Shown here: positions 36,461-47,204 of the stretch, piece after piece | How the letters are laid out: each line of letters starts with the position of its first letter | How positions within the stretch are numbered: position 1 is the stretch's first letter | NCBI RefSeq assembly: GCF_964204645.1 | Contig: NC_134036.1 | Coordinates: 7,736,704-7,800,703 of the forward strand | Direction: 5' to 3' | DNA: 64,000 bases | Origin: Tubulanus polymorphus | Lineage: Eukaryota; Nemertea; Palaeonemertea; Tubulaniformes; Tubulanidae | Notes under the pieces: model-generated | Databases searched by the model: none | The model's input: the letters and a program-made list of their open reading frames with translations, nothing else | What the model was told of the DNA's origin: nothing | Made by a program: the position numbers and the translations under genes

Positions 36461-36890
36461 ATGTTTTTACTAATTGTAAAATATGTTCATCTTTTCTTAT
36501 ATGCAATAAATAATCATTATGATTATCAAAATCTTCTTCACAATACATGTATCTAATGATATTTTTTGGTTTAACATTATTCTCATTAATAATTTCATCA
36601 TATGCATTAGTAGTTACAGTTATATCTTGAACAACGCTAGATTGCACAATTTCATGAACTGGAGCAAATATTATCTCGAATATAATATCTTCTTGTATAG
36701 CATATTTATATCAAGGTGCATTATTATTTATCAATTCAAAATCTAATGGAATTTTATATTGCTTCTATAAATCTTTTTTATCAAATTATCTGTACCATTA
36801 TCTACTTTATCATTAGCTTCAGATCTGAATTTATTTTGACTTAAGAATTGGATGCCTTGAAATATCATATTTTTTATATTTTCTTTTGTT
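36393..36890 (-). pseudogene. Capsid protein C part, deleted and fused
   Basis: From 36890 the frames give MIFQGIQ, ...KIPLDFELINNNAPL-like and VNEIVLSSVV-like pieces, then jump by an internal deletion of about 50 residues to a TVTTNAYDEIINEN segment and from there into a finger-like YCEEDFDNHNDYLLH segment not present in the capsid gene. The fusion frame 36393-36647 is open across the join. Confidence 0.7.
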
Positions 36891-37221
36891 AACCATAAAT
36901 CTTAATAATGCATGAATAAATTATAGTCATCTGATGAGAAAACTGTTTCTGTTCCAATCTTTATAGTTACCTTTTTAATTAAATATCTTCCAACATTATC
37001 AACAACATAATTATTATCATGGTCAGTTACTTTTATATCAGCTGATAAATACTATTTGGAACATAAAAAGTATTTTTTGTTAATCGAGGAATTCTAACAT
37101 ATAAAGTTTCATCGGGATTAATATTAGAAGGATTATGAGTAATGATATGATGAGATCTTTCTGCCTTATTAGCATTAGATATTCTAGAATTCTTAGAAGG
37201 ATTTATGTAACTTCCACTCAT
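36880..37221 (-). pseudogene. Capsid protein N part relic
   Basis: MSGSYINPSKNSRISNANKA at the start, then AERSHHIITHNPSN and DETLYVRIPRLTKNTFYVPN; broken by a small deletion at 37050. Near 36890 it continues without a shift into the C part, showing that the ancestral gene was a single frame here. Preceded by GAGAAAAATTA complement and AAATAAATG, the shared promoter form. Confidence 0.8.
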
Positions 37222-37239
37222 TTATTTAAGAGAAAAATT

Positions 37240-38176
37240 AATTATTTATTTTTGATCATATTAACTAACCAAAATTAATTGCACTTACAACTGTAATTAA
37301 AAATAAAATAATATGTGCAACAGCAAAGTTAAAAATACTTCCTGCAGATTTCAATATAACACCAATGATCGATGCAATAATTCCGGGTAAAGCTGCAGCA
37401 GATTTTTTAGATAGTTCCCATAGATATTTTGCTATTTTTTTTAAATCCATCTTTAACTTTATCTTGTATAGAATTATTATTATTTGGAGGTTTATCTGGT
37501 TCATAAGGATTTGGTGTAGATTTCAATGAATTTGATATTGCTAAACCAATTGTTGTAAATAACATAGTTACAGCTGTTGGAATTGAAAGAATTGTTATAC
37601 CTTCTAACTTAAATAATAATCTTATTCTATCTTTCAATGATATTTTAGAATCTGGTTTTATTATTAAATCTTTAAAAACAACTTTTAATTTTTTAATATG
37701 ATTAAGATCATATGATTTCAATAATATATCTCTTTCTTTTTCCTGCAATTCTTTGGTATATTTTAAATCATCAATTTCTTTTTCTAAAGATGACTTTCTG
37801 CTTTCATGTTCAGCTTCATCAATTACTTGAAGATCTCTATTTAATTCTAATTGTTTTAATTCTTCGTTAGCATCAGTTAATTCTTTTTCTAACATGGTAT
37901 TTTAGAAAATTTCATCTTAATATTAGCAATTTTTCGAGCTTATTCTTGCATACCTTTAATTTCTCTACGTGCTTGTTGAGGAAATACTTTTAATTGTTCT
38001 TCATTTAAATCAAGTAATCTTTTTTTTAATGAAGATTGCATTCGATTTGTTCCAGTTTCAGTACCAGGTGTATCTAAAATACTAATCATATCTTCTTCAA
38101 ATGAATTCATTGTATCCAGTAAGTTATCTGTAACCGGCTGGTTGTTGTATCGGCAGGCTGGCTGGGGAACTAGCAT
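37240..38176 (-). pseudogene. Polinton coiled-coil/membrane protein relic
   Basis: Pieces in order: LLDLNEEQLKVFPQQARREI (38010-37950), coiled coil LEKELTDANEELKQLELNRD (37895 down), SLKDRIRLLFKLEGITILSI, then LWELSKKSAAALPGIIASII and a membrane end, matching 22913-24343. Frame shifts near 37900 and 37440. The N-terminal half is missing and the homology stops near 38160. Confidence 0.8.
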
Positions 38177-38489
38177 TTACAGCAGCGGTACAGGATTCCA
38201 TCCATCAGGAACAACAAGGCAGTTAAACCTTATATGTACAATCTTTATTGCATCCCGGAATGAGAATGATTATCATAGCTTTACATAGTCTTTATATACA
38301 GAATCATGAGTATAATGTGAGAACTAGGTGTCAGACAAGTTGTAGATATCGGGACTCACAAACAAACACCTAGTGACATGTTTGAGAGACATTAATTAAT
38401 TATCGATGAGCACTGACTATAGCTAATTATCGTGAAAACATGTTGAGTAATGTCACATGTTGATTACGACCTTAAAGCACATATTGACA
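38177..38489. other. No gene seen
   Basis: Nothing recognised. Confidence 0.3.
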
Positions 38490-38640
38490 TTATAGTCATA
38501 AGTTATATTATATTACTATCGCTATCGCTATCGCTATCGCTATCGCTATCGCTATTACTATTATTATTATCATTATTAAATATGTAATAGAGCTATGAAA
38601 TATTATGAACTGTTCGATATGACATCGTAGATCTATATGA
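38490..38640. repeat. Repeat flanking a (CTATCG)n microsatellite
   Basis: GACATTATAGTCATAAGTTA, then ATTATATTACTATCG and about seven CTATCG hexamers (38516-38556), then AGAGCTATGAAATATTATGA and CTGTTCGATATGACATCG. A second copy with (ATT)n in place of the hexamers is at 39940-40080. Confidence 0.7.
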
Positions 38641-38881
38641 TTATGAAATATGCAAATTATATCAGGGTGACAGATGCCCCCTTGTCAAATTGAATTTGGT
38701 CCTCCAAATTTCGGAAAGCGCAGATGCTATAAGTTCATTAAAACTCCTTCCACTGCGAGAACGTGTAAAATTGAGTTCCACCGTGCGAAAATGTGCAAAC
38801 GTTGGATAGAAACATCCGGATTCTCAGTCATTCACGAAAGAGTCACATGTTGTCGTTATATACGGACGATGCAATGATACG

Positions 38882-39240
38882 TTAACTGTAATTATCTGCA
38901 AAGGATCCCCGAATTCTGGCTGATTCTGCGACGAAGGAACAGAAGTAACGACGTGTTGTGTAGTTATAGCGTCCTGAAGTCCAGTTGGTGGTTGCAAGTA
39001 GTACTGGTACGCATTTCTCCGTTTTGAAGATCTTCCGATTACTGACTGGAAATAACTTCATGACACAATGATAGTAACATGCAACATCTGACATGAGAGC
39101 AGTGTTCAGGCAATGACACAACACAAATACAGTTACCCTTGTCAACCAAAAGGAAAAATCATCATCATCCAAAATAAGTGGCCAGGTGTAACTGAGATTA
39201 TATATTTGTCCACATAAAAATTCAACCAATTCATCTTCAT
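38882..39240 (-). CDS. Possible two-exon host fragment
   Basis: An open 115-residue frame with a credible splice donor inside (GACAAGG then GTAACTG near 39137) and an acceptor (TCTCATGTCAG near 39095), which would join a segment ending FSFWLTR to CYYHCVMKLFPVSNRKIF. No family recognised and no start context. It could equally be chance or part of an unrecognised element. Confidence 0.22.
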
Positions 39241-39462
39241 GTTTTAGTTATACTAACAAAAATATGAACCTATGCAAATGAAAATTGCCGATTAAACCTT
39301 TAGTATAGTCGAAATAGTTTGTTGCGAAAAAAGTATAGATACGCACTGTACTGTAAGTAGATGAATTTGACTAATTAACCTTAGACATATCCCCTGAGAA
39401 GTGTTCCGTATTCTAATACTTATAGTACGAAATGAAACTAAAATTATTTATGCTGATTGGAA

Positions 39463-39931
39463 CTAGATGCGTAGAAAAAAAGAATTGTGAATCATACTAT
39501 TTAAACCGGCGATAACTTTTTTGATCGTACGGTAGTATCTTATATCCAAATTCCTATGATTTTCTATCATGTTCATCTGACCACTAATTCGAGACAAAGA
39601 AGCAACTATATTACCTTCGGCTGACAAAAAGTTACCGTAATGCATTGTTCCCACTGAAACAGCAGCAACGTTCACGATCAGTACGGCCATCTTGTCACAG
39701 GTGTAGTTGAATACGATCTTCTCGTGAGGTCAACGTTCCAGTCACAACCAATAGTTTAACAGCTTCATCTGTACTTGTGTAAGTCACGAGGACTAAATTT
39801 TGGATTCTCCACCATCTGTAACCGTCCATCTGTGAAGGCAAATCCGGTTCTCCGCCATCATAAGGTATTACATAATATATATCTGATATCATTTCACTTG
39901 GACTTTGTATTTCATATATTCCTCCTTCCAT
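39463..39931 (-). other. Two adjoining short frames, uncertain
   Basis: Frames 39695-39931 (78 residues, ...YDGGEPDLPSQMDGYRWWRI...) and 39463-39690 (75 residues, hydrophobic start MAVLIVNVAAVSVG). Codon composition looks more gene-like than the surroundings, but nothing was recognised. Confidence 0.2.
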
Positions 39932-39939
39932 TTGACACT

Positions 39940-40080
39940 ATAGTCATAAGTTATATTATATTATTATTATTATTATTATTATTATCATTATTATTATTAT
40001 TATTATTATCATTAATATGTAGTAGAGCTATGAAATATTATGAACTGTTCGATATGACATTGTAGATCTATATTTAGAAT
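39940..40080. repeat. Repeat flanking an (ATT)n microsatellite
   Basis: Second copy of the 38490-38640 sequence: ATAGTCATAAGTTATATTAT, then about 17 ATT/ATC triplets (39958-40014), then GAGCTATGAAATATTATGAA and CTGTTCGATATGACATTG. The two copies bracket 1.3 kb. Confidence 0.7.
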
Positions 40081-40103
40081 GTATTAAATCACTATCTCTT
40101 TCA

Positions 40104-40418
40104 TTAAAAGGAGTTTTGAGAATATTTCTTAAGTTTCTTTATAATTGAAAACTGTATTAAATATTTAGGATTTTTGATTCCATTATCAAAAGTATCTACT
40201 AGTTCCGTAATTAAATATGTTTCTTTAGATAATATTTGATTAATTATAGTAATGTTATCAATTTTAAAGTGTCTTGCATACACTAAATTTGTTGCTGAGA
40301 TATATTTTGTAATGTTGAACTGTGAAAATAATTTATTGGTTTCATTGATTTCGATTTTCAATTTGGGTTCTTCTGCTTCTTTCTTCATTTTTATAACGAG
40401 GTTTTTATTAAAACTCAT
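40104..40418 (-). CDS. Unknown 104-residue frame
   Basis: Lys/Ile/Asn-rich composition like the Polinton genes (KLKIEINETNKLFSQFNITK), followed by an Ile-rich stretch; no domain recognised. It lies in AT-rich DNA and may be a scrap of a Polinton gene not otherwise present in the window. Confidence 0.3.
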   Translation of the reverse strand: MSFNKNLVIKMKKEAEEPKLKIEINETNKLFSQFNITKYISATNLVYARHFKIDNITIINQILSKETYLITELVDTFDNGIKNPKYLIQFSIIKKLKKYSQNSF

Positions 40419-40601
40419 TCAAATATAAATATTCAATGTTTCACTCACACTTTACTCACACTTTTATGTTTAAAATCAAGAATCGTTAATTACTCGTTAG
40501 TTTTTATATTATTTTAACTGTCCATTTATTTTAAATGTTTTTTATCCGAAATCTATGAAATTCATAAAAATAATGTTAATTTTTATGAAATTATTAGAAG
40601 A

Positions 40602-40685
40602 AATAGGGAATAAGTTGGTTCAGGTTGAAGGGGAGAGTGAGCTCGACCCTTCGGCCTTTGGCCTGGAACCAACTTATTCCCTATT
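40602..40685. repeat. Hairpin element, copy 1
   Basis: AATAGGGAATAAGTTGGTTC at 40602 pairs with GAACCAACTTATTCCCTATT at 40666-40685 (one gap), loop about 35 bases. Same length and related arms as the hairpin at 52025-52107. Confidence 0.7.
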
Positions 40686-41030
40686 ACTTGAGTCACTATT
40701 GTGCACTTAAATCGCTGTTAGTATCACCGTTTCTATACACTTCACCATGTTGTTTTGGTTTGGGTTCTCAGAATGACGTCACACTTCCGGGTAGGGAAGG
40801 AATCAGCGCAGCCGATCAAAAGTCTCTTTTTAACACTAATTGAATAATAAAAATTAATTTCTTGACCACTAAATCAATAAATAATATAATTGATGATAAA
40901 AAATACTTTTAGCCATATCTTAAAAACCTCTTCATGACCCCTTTAAATCATTTGCTCTGTTTTGTGAAATAGTGTGGTCGGTTTTTTTATGAGGCTGTGG
41001 TAGCGTTTATAAAACTTATTTTATTATTCG
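40686..41030. other. No gene seen
   Basis: Nothing recognised. Confidence 0.3.
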
Positions 41031-41034
41031 TTTC

Positions 41035-42055
41035 GTTCTTTTTGGATGTTTGACAAACCCGATTGAGGATGACTTCAGTTTTTATGTGAATCTTTTCCGA
41101 ATATTTAGCATTTTCTCTTTTATCTTTTTTAATCTCGGCTTGGGTCGTGGTTTTTGTCTTCTCGAGGGTTTTCAGAATGTTCGTTTGTTACTGCGGGATG
41201 GTTGACAAGGAGGTTTGAGGATGACTTCAGTTTTTTATGTGAAAAATTTCCGAATTTCTAACATTTTCTTTTATCTGTTTTAATCTCGGTTTCGGTCGTG
41301 TTTTGTTTCATCAAGTACTTTTAGAATGGTGGAGTGGTTTGTTACCAGGTGATGTTTGACAGGGAGGATTGCGTGGAAAGGATTGGAGTGGAAAGTGGCG
41401 TGTGCGGCATTCGACTGAGGTGTGCATGTGCACAGTCTATGTGACTGAAGACAGTTCTACCAAATAGCTACATAAATACCGGGAAAAAACATAGCAACCA
41501 CAATGATGAAACTTTCAATGTCCTATATATCGATATCAATTTATTTCATGTATTTCCTGTATTGCTTATTCAAATTATACTCCCGATATCTTGGGTTCCG
41601 CTTGGTGGTTGGTATGAATAAATTTGTTCATAAGTAAAGTGTTCTCGAGTAATTTCAGAATGGTCGAGTCGTTGGTTGTAATGGGGTATGTTTTGGAAGG
41701 AGGATTGAATATGGCTTCAGTTTGTTGTGTGAATATTTTCCGAATTTTCAACATTTTTTTTAATCTGTTTCAATCTCGGCTTCGGTCGTGTTTTGTATTT
41801 CTCGAGAATTTTCAGAATCGTTAAGAGTTAAGAATCGTAATCGTTCAGAGTCGTTTGTTACTGGGGTATGTTTCACAAGGAGGATTGAGGATGACTTCAG
41901 TTTTTATGTATTTTCCTACCGTTCAACATTTTTTTTATTCGTACTCAGTCCTCCTTGTTAAATATCCCCAATTAATAAAACGAATCGTCAATAATAAAGA
42001 TAATAGTGATAAACAAGACACGACCGAAGTCGAGAATACAAAATACAGATTACAG
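41035..42055 (+). repeat. 155-bp satellite array
   Basis: About five diverged units with landmarks TTTGTTACTGGGG, GATTGAGGATGACTTCAGTT and TCTCGAGTATTTTCAGAAT; interrupted near 41395-41620 by sequence of repeat C (GTGTGCATGTGCACAGTCT). It is joined at its right end to repeat A, as at 56090. Confidence 0.75.
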
Positions 42056-43622
42056 TAAATTGTAGTAGCCACCTAATAAAACTGGGAACACTATTTAGCA
42101 AAACAAATGATTTGAAATCATCAAATTTTTGTACGATAACATTTGCCATTAAGGAGACATTGATCCGATGGCCGTCAATTTTCGTGCCGGTGCATATAGT
42201 AACTAATTACATCGTTTTATTTTAGAATACATGTATTTGTTAGTTAAAACAGGAGTGATGTGATTTATTCCTGCCTCTTGTTTCGGTCTTGTAGCCGCGT
42301 TCTAAACCCGCTGAAGTTGGTATATTAAACCCGCATGTACCATAAAAGAATGAAGCAGACAGTTTAGCAATAGAGTTAGAATATTTTAGTACACCTACTT
42401 CATTGTGTCAATTTTGGGTCACGATATGATCGAATTTCCACACAATAGCCGCCGCCCAATTCGTATTGTGGTAACGCTTGGTTAGAGCTTCATTCGAGAA
42501 CCAGACACCACGTATAGCGCACGTACACCAGTGAAGAGCCTGTATTGAGATATGATTACCCACCAAAGCCAAGTCAGAAAATCCCAACATATCTGGTAAG
42601 TTTTAGATTATGATTAAGATAAGCGATCATGAATTGTATTTAAATCAGTGGATTCGTGAACTATCTTTCATTTCAAAGATTTTGTGGTTAGATTTTGTTC
42701 TAGGTGTATAGTACCATTCTTCAAAAACTGAATGAGTTTTGTATTCAAATCTTTTATTTCTGGCCTAGTTTAATTTCTCAAGTTCAATTTATTTCATTCT
42801 GATAGTTGACATTTTCGTTCGGAAATCTTACAATCTTTAGATTTCGTTTGTAGATACCCAAAACGCCCTAGTGATAGATATCTCGACAAGTCAGAAACAT
42901 ATTTTCGAATAATTTTAGAATATAACGGTGAGTATTCAACGTCTTCATTGCTGTTAGTTTCTCCTAAGTCTGAAGGTTTCTTTATTAGAATAATTTGCTT
43001 ATCTGTTTTAGATTGATAGCACAATGGAAACAAAATCGTTTGAAAAGTCAACATTAAAACATGGGATCTTTATTTAATCTGAATTGTTGAGTAAGTGCTC
43101 ATTTCATATAAGAATGAATTAGAATCTTTCAATGATGAATAAAAGTGAAAGAATGAATTGAGTTTTCTAATATCGTTTCGCTAGGGTATTCGTCGTGTGT
43201 AGCAGGATCTGCAAGTGGTATAGCAGCAGCAGCATCCTTCAACATAGGAGAGGCAGCATCCGTCAACATAGGAGCAGCAACAGCAGCAGCAGCACTATAT
43301 GGTATCAACAAAGGATCCAAGTGGCATCAAAAGTTTTAAAAAAGTAAGTTTAAAGATAAGTTTTTCACCCCTAAGCTGAAAATACAGAACCGGAAACTGT
43401 CAAGGTTTTTCAAAGCTTTATTTTCCCGAGATAGTAACTGGACAAAATTTTTGCATACTCTTCGGTACCGGGATTAAGTTCCACGGCGATGTGATACCAC
43501 CAGGCGCTCCCGACATCCCAAACTGTGGTTCATATAATTCTTAATTTCTATTTCGATAGTCATAACAGCGCTTTTTGTAAACATTTTCAGTAAAAAAATA
43601 AAAAGCGCTTCGTTCGACTTCG
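42055..43622 (-). repeat. Interspersed repeat A, copy 2
   Basis: Reverse complement of 5880-7500. Contains the conserved block with frame 42408-42590 (HWCTCAIRGVWFSNEALTKR), also present at 56434-56616, and a 24-bp minisatellite relic at 43196-43300. It ends beside repeat B at 43622. Confidence 0.65.
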
Positions 43623-43623
43623 A

Positions 43624-44540
43624 AAATAAATTGCCCATGGGCAAAGGGTGGTTTACCTTGAAAGCTAGAGATTGTTTGGAATAAGGGCATTGCTTGAAAA
43701 ATCTTTTAAATTCGTGACTTCAAAGTTCCACAAGTTTATATTGTATTTTAACTTTCTTAAAGAATTATTTTGTAGTCAAATAAGACCAATGATATACATT
43801 TGTTTATGGTCCACGTCCAAAATTTTGTAGGGTACAGCTAGGCGCGGCAGGGAAATTATTCTATAATTTCAAAAAAATATGTTTCACAATATGAAAAAAT
43901 ATTCAAATAAGGACATCCCAAAATTATTGTCTGTTTGCCGTAACACCGACTCAACTTTTCAGCATGAGTCAGTAGGTGGTAGAAATTTTGTTTTGGCAAA
44001 AATTGTGGGTAACAAAAACAAATTTTTCACCTTTTTTTACATGGAAACAATATCGCAAAAAAAATCATCAACGTTGTGCACGGGATATTTGTCTAATAGC
44101 GTAGATTTCAAGAATAATTATAGAAATATAACTTCGTCCAGAGCGTCATCTCTGTGTTAAAAATGAAACAGCACATTGAATATGTGCGCGCGTTTACGTT
44201 ACCAGCTTTAATATAGTCACTATTAAAAATGAATGAAAAACTGAAAAACTTAAATTAGCCCACGTGTCAAGGCATGTTTCCCCACGATGCACACTTGAAT
44301 TCAAACATAAGTAGCTCATACGTTGGCAGTGGGTCGGTGGGTCGGCCATTGTTTTGGGATGGCCTTGAATTCATATGATGTCATATATCGGAGGGTGGCT
44401 GAATATTGGGTCTTGGATACCTCTTCCAATGTTGGCCGTCGAAGCTAGAATACCGGTACAGAAGAAATCGGCTATTAGATCGCTATTAAATCCTAGAATT
44501 TACCACAACAATATTCAGACCTCGACAGACCTTATAGTTT
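43624..44540 (+). repeat. Interspersed repeat B, longer copy
   Basis: Starts AAATTGCCCATGGGCAAAG, whose core TTGCCCATGGGCAA is a perfect 14-base palindrome, and runs to about 44540. A second copy at 60738-61200 lacks about 460 bp that correspond to 43912-44370. The frame 43879-44160 inside is not conserved in the second copy. Confidence 0.6.
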
Positions 44541-44663
44541 CCTGCTTAGAACGATGACCATACTCAAACGTGGTGAACGGATAATAAGATAAAATCCCAC
44601 TATTTACAAGATTAAAAGTATTTAAAAACCAGAATTTATTTATTAAATCTAAAATATATAAAA

Positions 44664-44702
44664 GACACGACGTTTCGATCTCACCCTAGAGATCATCGTC
44701 AG
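44664..44702 (-). ncRNA. Hammerhead-ribozyme-like core in PLE tail
   Basis: Minus strand: CTGACGA, a 6-bp stem GATCTC/GAGATC closed by TAGGGT, then CGAAACGTC. CUGANGA and GAAA around stem II are the hammerhead core, and Penelope-like elements are known to carry hammerheads. An extra U before stem II and no clear stem I make activity doubtful. Confidence 0.4.
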
Positions 44703-44781
44703 GTGTGAGAAATAGACTAAAAACAGATATATATACAGAGGAGGACAGGTTAATTGAGTAAATTGGTGAGTGAGTAAATAA

Positions 44782-45594
44782 TTAGTGTTTGGCAAGGCAT
44801 GAAGTAATATACTTAGAAAGAAGGGAATCACGCGGGGAAAAGCCATTATTTAAATTGGTACTAATATCTGAGTGACGAGTAACTAGGGCAGACTCAACTA
44901 TGTGGCGTTTAGTGTAATTGCTGGAAGTATAAATAATTTCGGCTTTATCGAAATTCCAAACGTGATTGGCTACGCCACTAGCCGGTTTTTGATTTATTAT
45001 ATCCTTTTTGTGTTCCGAAATTCGAGTTTTTAAATCACGACCAGTTTCTCCAAAGTGAATTTTATCACAGCCAAAACAAGGAATTTTGTAAACTCCGCAG
45101 TCCAAAGGTTTAGATTGATTTTTTTTAACCAAAGTCTTACTAATTTTGTTTTCATATGTGAAAATGATTTGTTTATACAATAAAGGGAGAGAGTGACGAA
45201 ACTTTTCCAAAACAGGTACATACGGAACTACAATGAACTCTGAAAGGTGTTTTTTGTTTTCTGGAGGTTTAGAATTATAGAAAGTACGTTTAGCCTTAGA
45301 AATAGCGATTTTCAAAATGTGATCAGGGTAAGCCAATTTTCGAAGAGAGTTGGATATATGGTCAAATTCAGCCGAAAGGAAGGTTTCATCGCAGATCCGT
45401 AGTGCACGGAGAAAGAGGCTTTGAGCGAGACCAATTTTGATTGATTTGGCAGTAAACGAAAAGAAGTGAAGGTATGCCTCGGCGTTGATAGGTTTACGGT
45501 AGACTGAGAAAATCAAATGAGAAAATTTATTGTGAATTAGAACATCTAAAAACGGAATTTGGTAATTTTGTTCCCATTCAAAAGTGAATTTCAA
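44782..45594 (-). pseudogene. PLE reverse transcriptase end plus GIY-YIG endonuclease
   Basis: 270 residues open. Residues 1-50 are the RT thumb region (IPFLDVLIHNKFSHLIFSVY), 110-150 connect, and the endonuclease has GVYKIPCFGCDKIHFGETGR near 167-186, RISEHKKD, ANHVWNFDKAEIIYTSS and the C-terminal ESALVTRH motif. The second element of the GIY-YIG pair, normally YIG, is FGE here (HFGETGR), and the Arg and Glu residues of the fold are present. Reads in phase with RT pieces upstream only with frame shifts. Confidence 0.85.
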
Positions 45595-45599
45595 AGATG

Positions 45600-45778
45600 G
45601 ATATTGGAGTTGATGAAGTCGATAAAAGAGGTAAGATCAAAATTATCAGAAACTAAGCACAGAATGTCATCAACATATCTAATCCAAAAGTTGGTTTAGA
45701 GCCAGCGTACTTAGGGAGAATTTCGGATTCAAAGTGTTCAAGGAAAAGATTAGCCAAAATCGGGGATAATGGGTTACC
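45600..45778 (-). pseudogene. PLE reverse transcriptase, catalytic segment
   Basis: Gives NPLSPILANLFLEHFESEIL and a degraded YVDDI region (LDMLMTFCA in this phase) near 45660. Cut from the rest of the RT by the insertion at 45779. Confidence 0.75.
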
Positions 45779-46362
45779 TGTTGTGGGGGTCCTCTTCTCC
45801 AGTGTCAGGGTGACGTGTGTTGACCACCTGCGTTGTTTGCGTTTCACCAGCGTAGTTCCTTGGGGTTCTTTTCATAAATTAACTACAACTAGCTTCTTCT
45901 ATCGATCCAGATCTTTATTCTTATACTCTCTTCTTACAATCTTCCTAGCACGTCCCCTCTTGTTCTAACCACTAGCTCAACCGACCTAGCTCTACCGACC
46001 AAGCTTTTCCCGACCCCACTGCCTTAAAACCCTCCCTTTTTATATCTATTCTTCCTTCGCTCGTGACGTATATTTCCACACCGCTTGGCCTCATTGCCAG
46101 AGACGTCGTCTATTACTATAGTTCTACTGGCTATGTAAATCATTTCTACGAACGCTACATTTATAACTCAACTTTCCAGAGCTCAAGGCTACTGCTATAA
46201 CAAGCTTCCCACGTAGACACCCCCATCACTCTTACATATCTTCTATGCTTCTCTCTTATGTGTGACGTAAGTATTCACGTAGGTTGCCTGCTAACCGCAA
46301 CTACTGCCCCGAACTCCGACTTATTTTCCCATTGTCTAAATAGGTAATTTATTACTCCAATA
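45779..46362. mobile_element. 584-bp insertion in the PLE, TACC duplicated
   Basis: Bounded by TACC at 45775-45778 and 46363-46366, exactly where the RT reading is cut inside its AMG-NPLSP motif. Starts TGTTGTGGGGG and ends CTCCAATA. GC content is higher than the host element; a TTTATATC box is near 46040. No coding capacity. A solo LTR is possible (TG start, 4-5-base duplication), but the CA end is not exact. Confidence 0.6.
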
Positions 46363-47200
46363 TACCCATAGCGAAACCGAAAATTTGTTCATAGAATTTG
46401 TCTTGGAATTGGAAATATATTTTGGTTGTACAGAGTTCCAAAAGTTCAAGTAAACATTCTACAGGAATTGGGAGATCAAGATTGGAGTCCGGGAGTTTTC
46501 CTCCTAAGAAATTGAGAGTTGGTTCCAATGGTATATTAGTGAACAAGGAAACAGCGTCGAAAGATATAAATTTTTGTCCATTAGGTTTGAGATTTTTTTT
46601 GATTTTGTCTAAAAGATCCATATTGTGCCGAATGTGAGAATCAGAAAAAGTACCCAAAGCCGGGGAGAGTACTTTAGCCAGATTTTTGGAGAGCCGATAT
46701 GATGGAGAATTGATATTAGAAATGATCGGTCTTAACGGTGAATTGGGTTTATGAATTTTTGGAAGACCATAAGCATAAGGAAGATTTGGAAGCCGAGAGT
46801 TAAATTTGGAGATGAAGTCCGAATGGTCAGGAAATTTCTTAGAGATGTTTTTTAAACCTAAACTAAAAGCCGATTGCATCTCTTTCAAAGGGTTGTTTTT
46901 GATGGATTTGTAGAAATTGGAATCACCGAGAATAGCAAACATTTTACAATAGCAAACAATAGCATCAAATTGTAATTGATCAAATCTTGAATAACAATTT
47001 TGCCGCCTTTATCAGCCTAGGAGATGCGGATGGTTTTGATGGATTTTAGTTCCTGGAGAGCAATCGAAAATCTCCGAGGAAAGAACTGGTTAGATTGACC
47101 TTGAAGGGTATTCCAAATGGTGTCCAAATTCATGAATATAAAATTGTATTGGAAACTAGCCGGAGGAGATCTTTTTGAACTGCAGCCAATGATGTCCATT
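46363..47200 (-). pseudogene. PLE reverse transcriptase, N-terminal part
   Basis: 196 residues open at 46352-46942: YGLPKIHKPNSPLRPIISNI, then ISFDAVSLFTNIPLEPTLNF, the LLELLELCTTKIYFQFQDKF block and FGFAMG at the insertion point. Upstream 46950-47200 gives ADKGGKIVIQDLI after a stop. These are standard Penelope-like RT motifs. Confidence 0.85.
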
Positions 47201-47204
47201 TCGA

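Larger units (their letters stand above)
35870..38176 (-). mobile_element. Polinton relic (capsid region)
   Basis: Minus-strand order: coiled-coil/membrane protein, capsid protein N part, capsid protein C part, then a zinc-finger-like protein joined by deletion. The first two follow the order of the intact element. No terminal repeats or target duplication found. Confidence 0.8.
44600..47200 (-). mobile_element. Penelope-like element with GIY-YIG domain, interrupted
   Basis: Minus-strand order from 47200: ADKGGKIVI-containing N-terminal region, RT with FDAVSLFTNIP, a 584-bp insertion, RT remainder, GIY-YIG endonuclease, then a tail with a hammerhead-like core. Different in sequence from the tandem units elsewhere in the window. 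Its N-terminal end abuts the array at 47205. Confidence 0.85.

Noticed and set aside
38516-38556. CRISPR-like array
   Set aside because: The short direct repeats are a CTATCG microsatellite with no spacers; the genome is eukaryotic.
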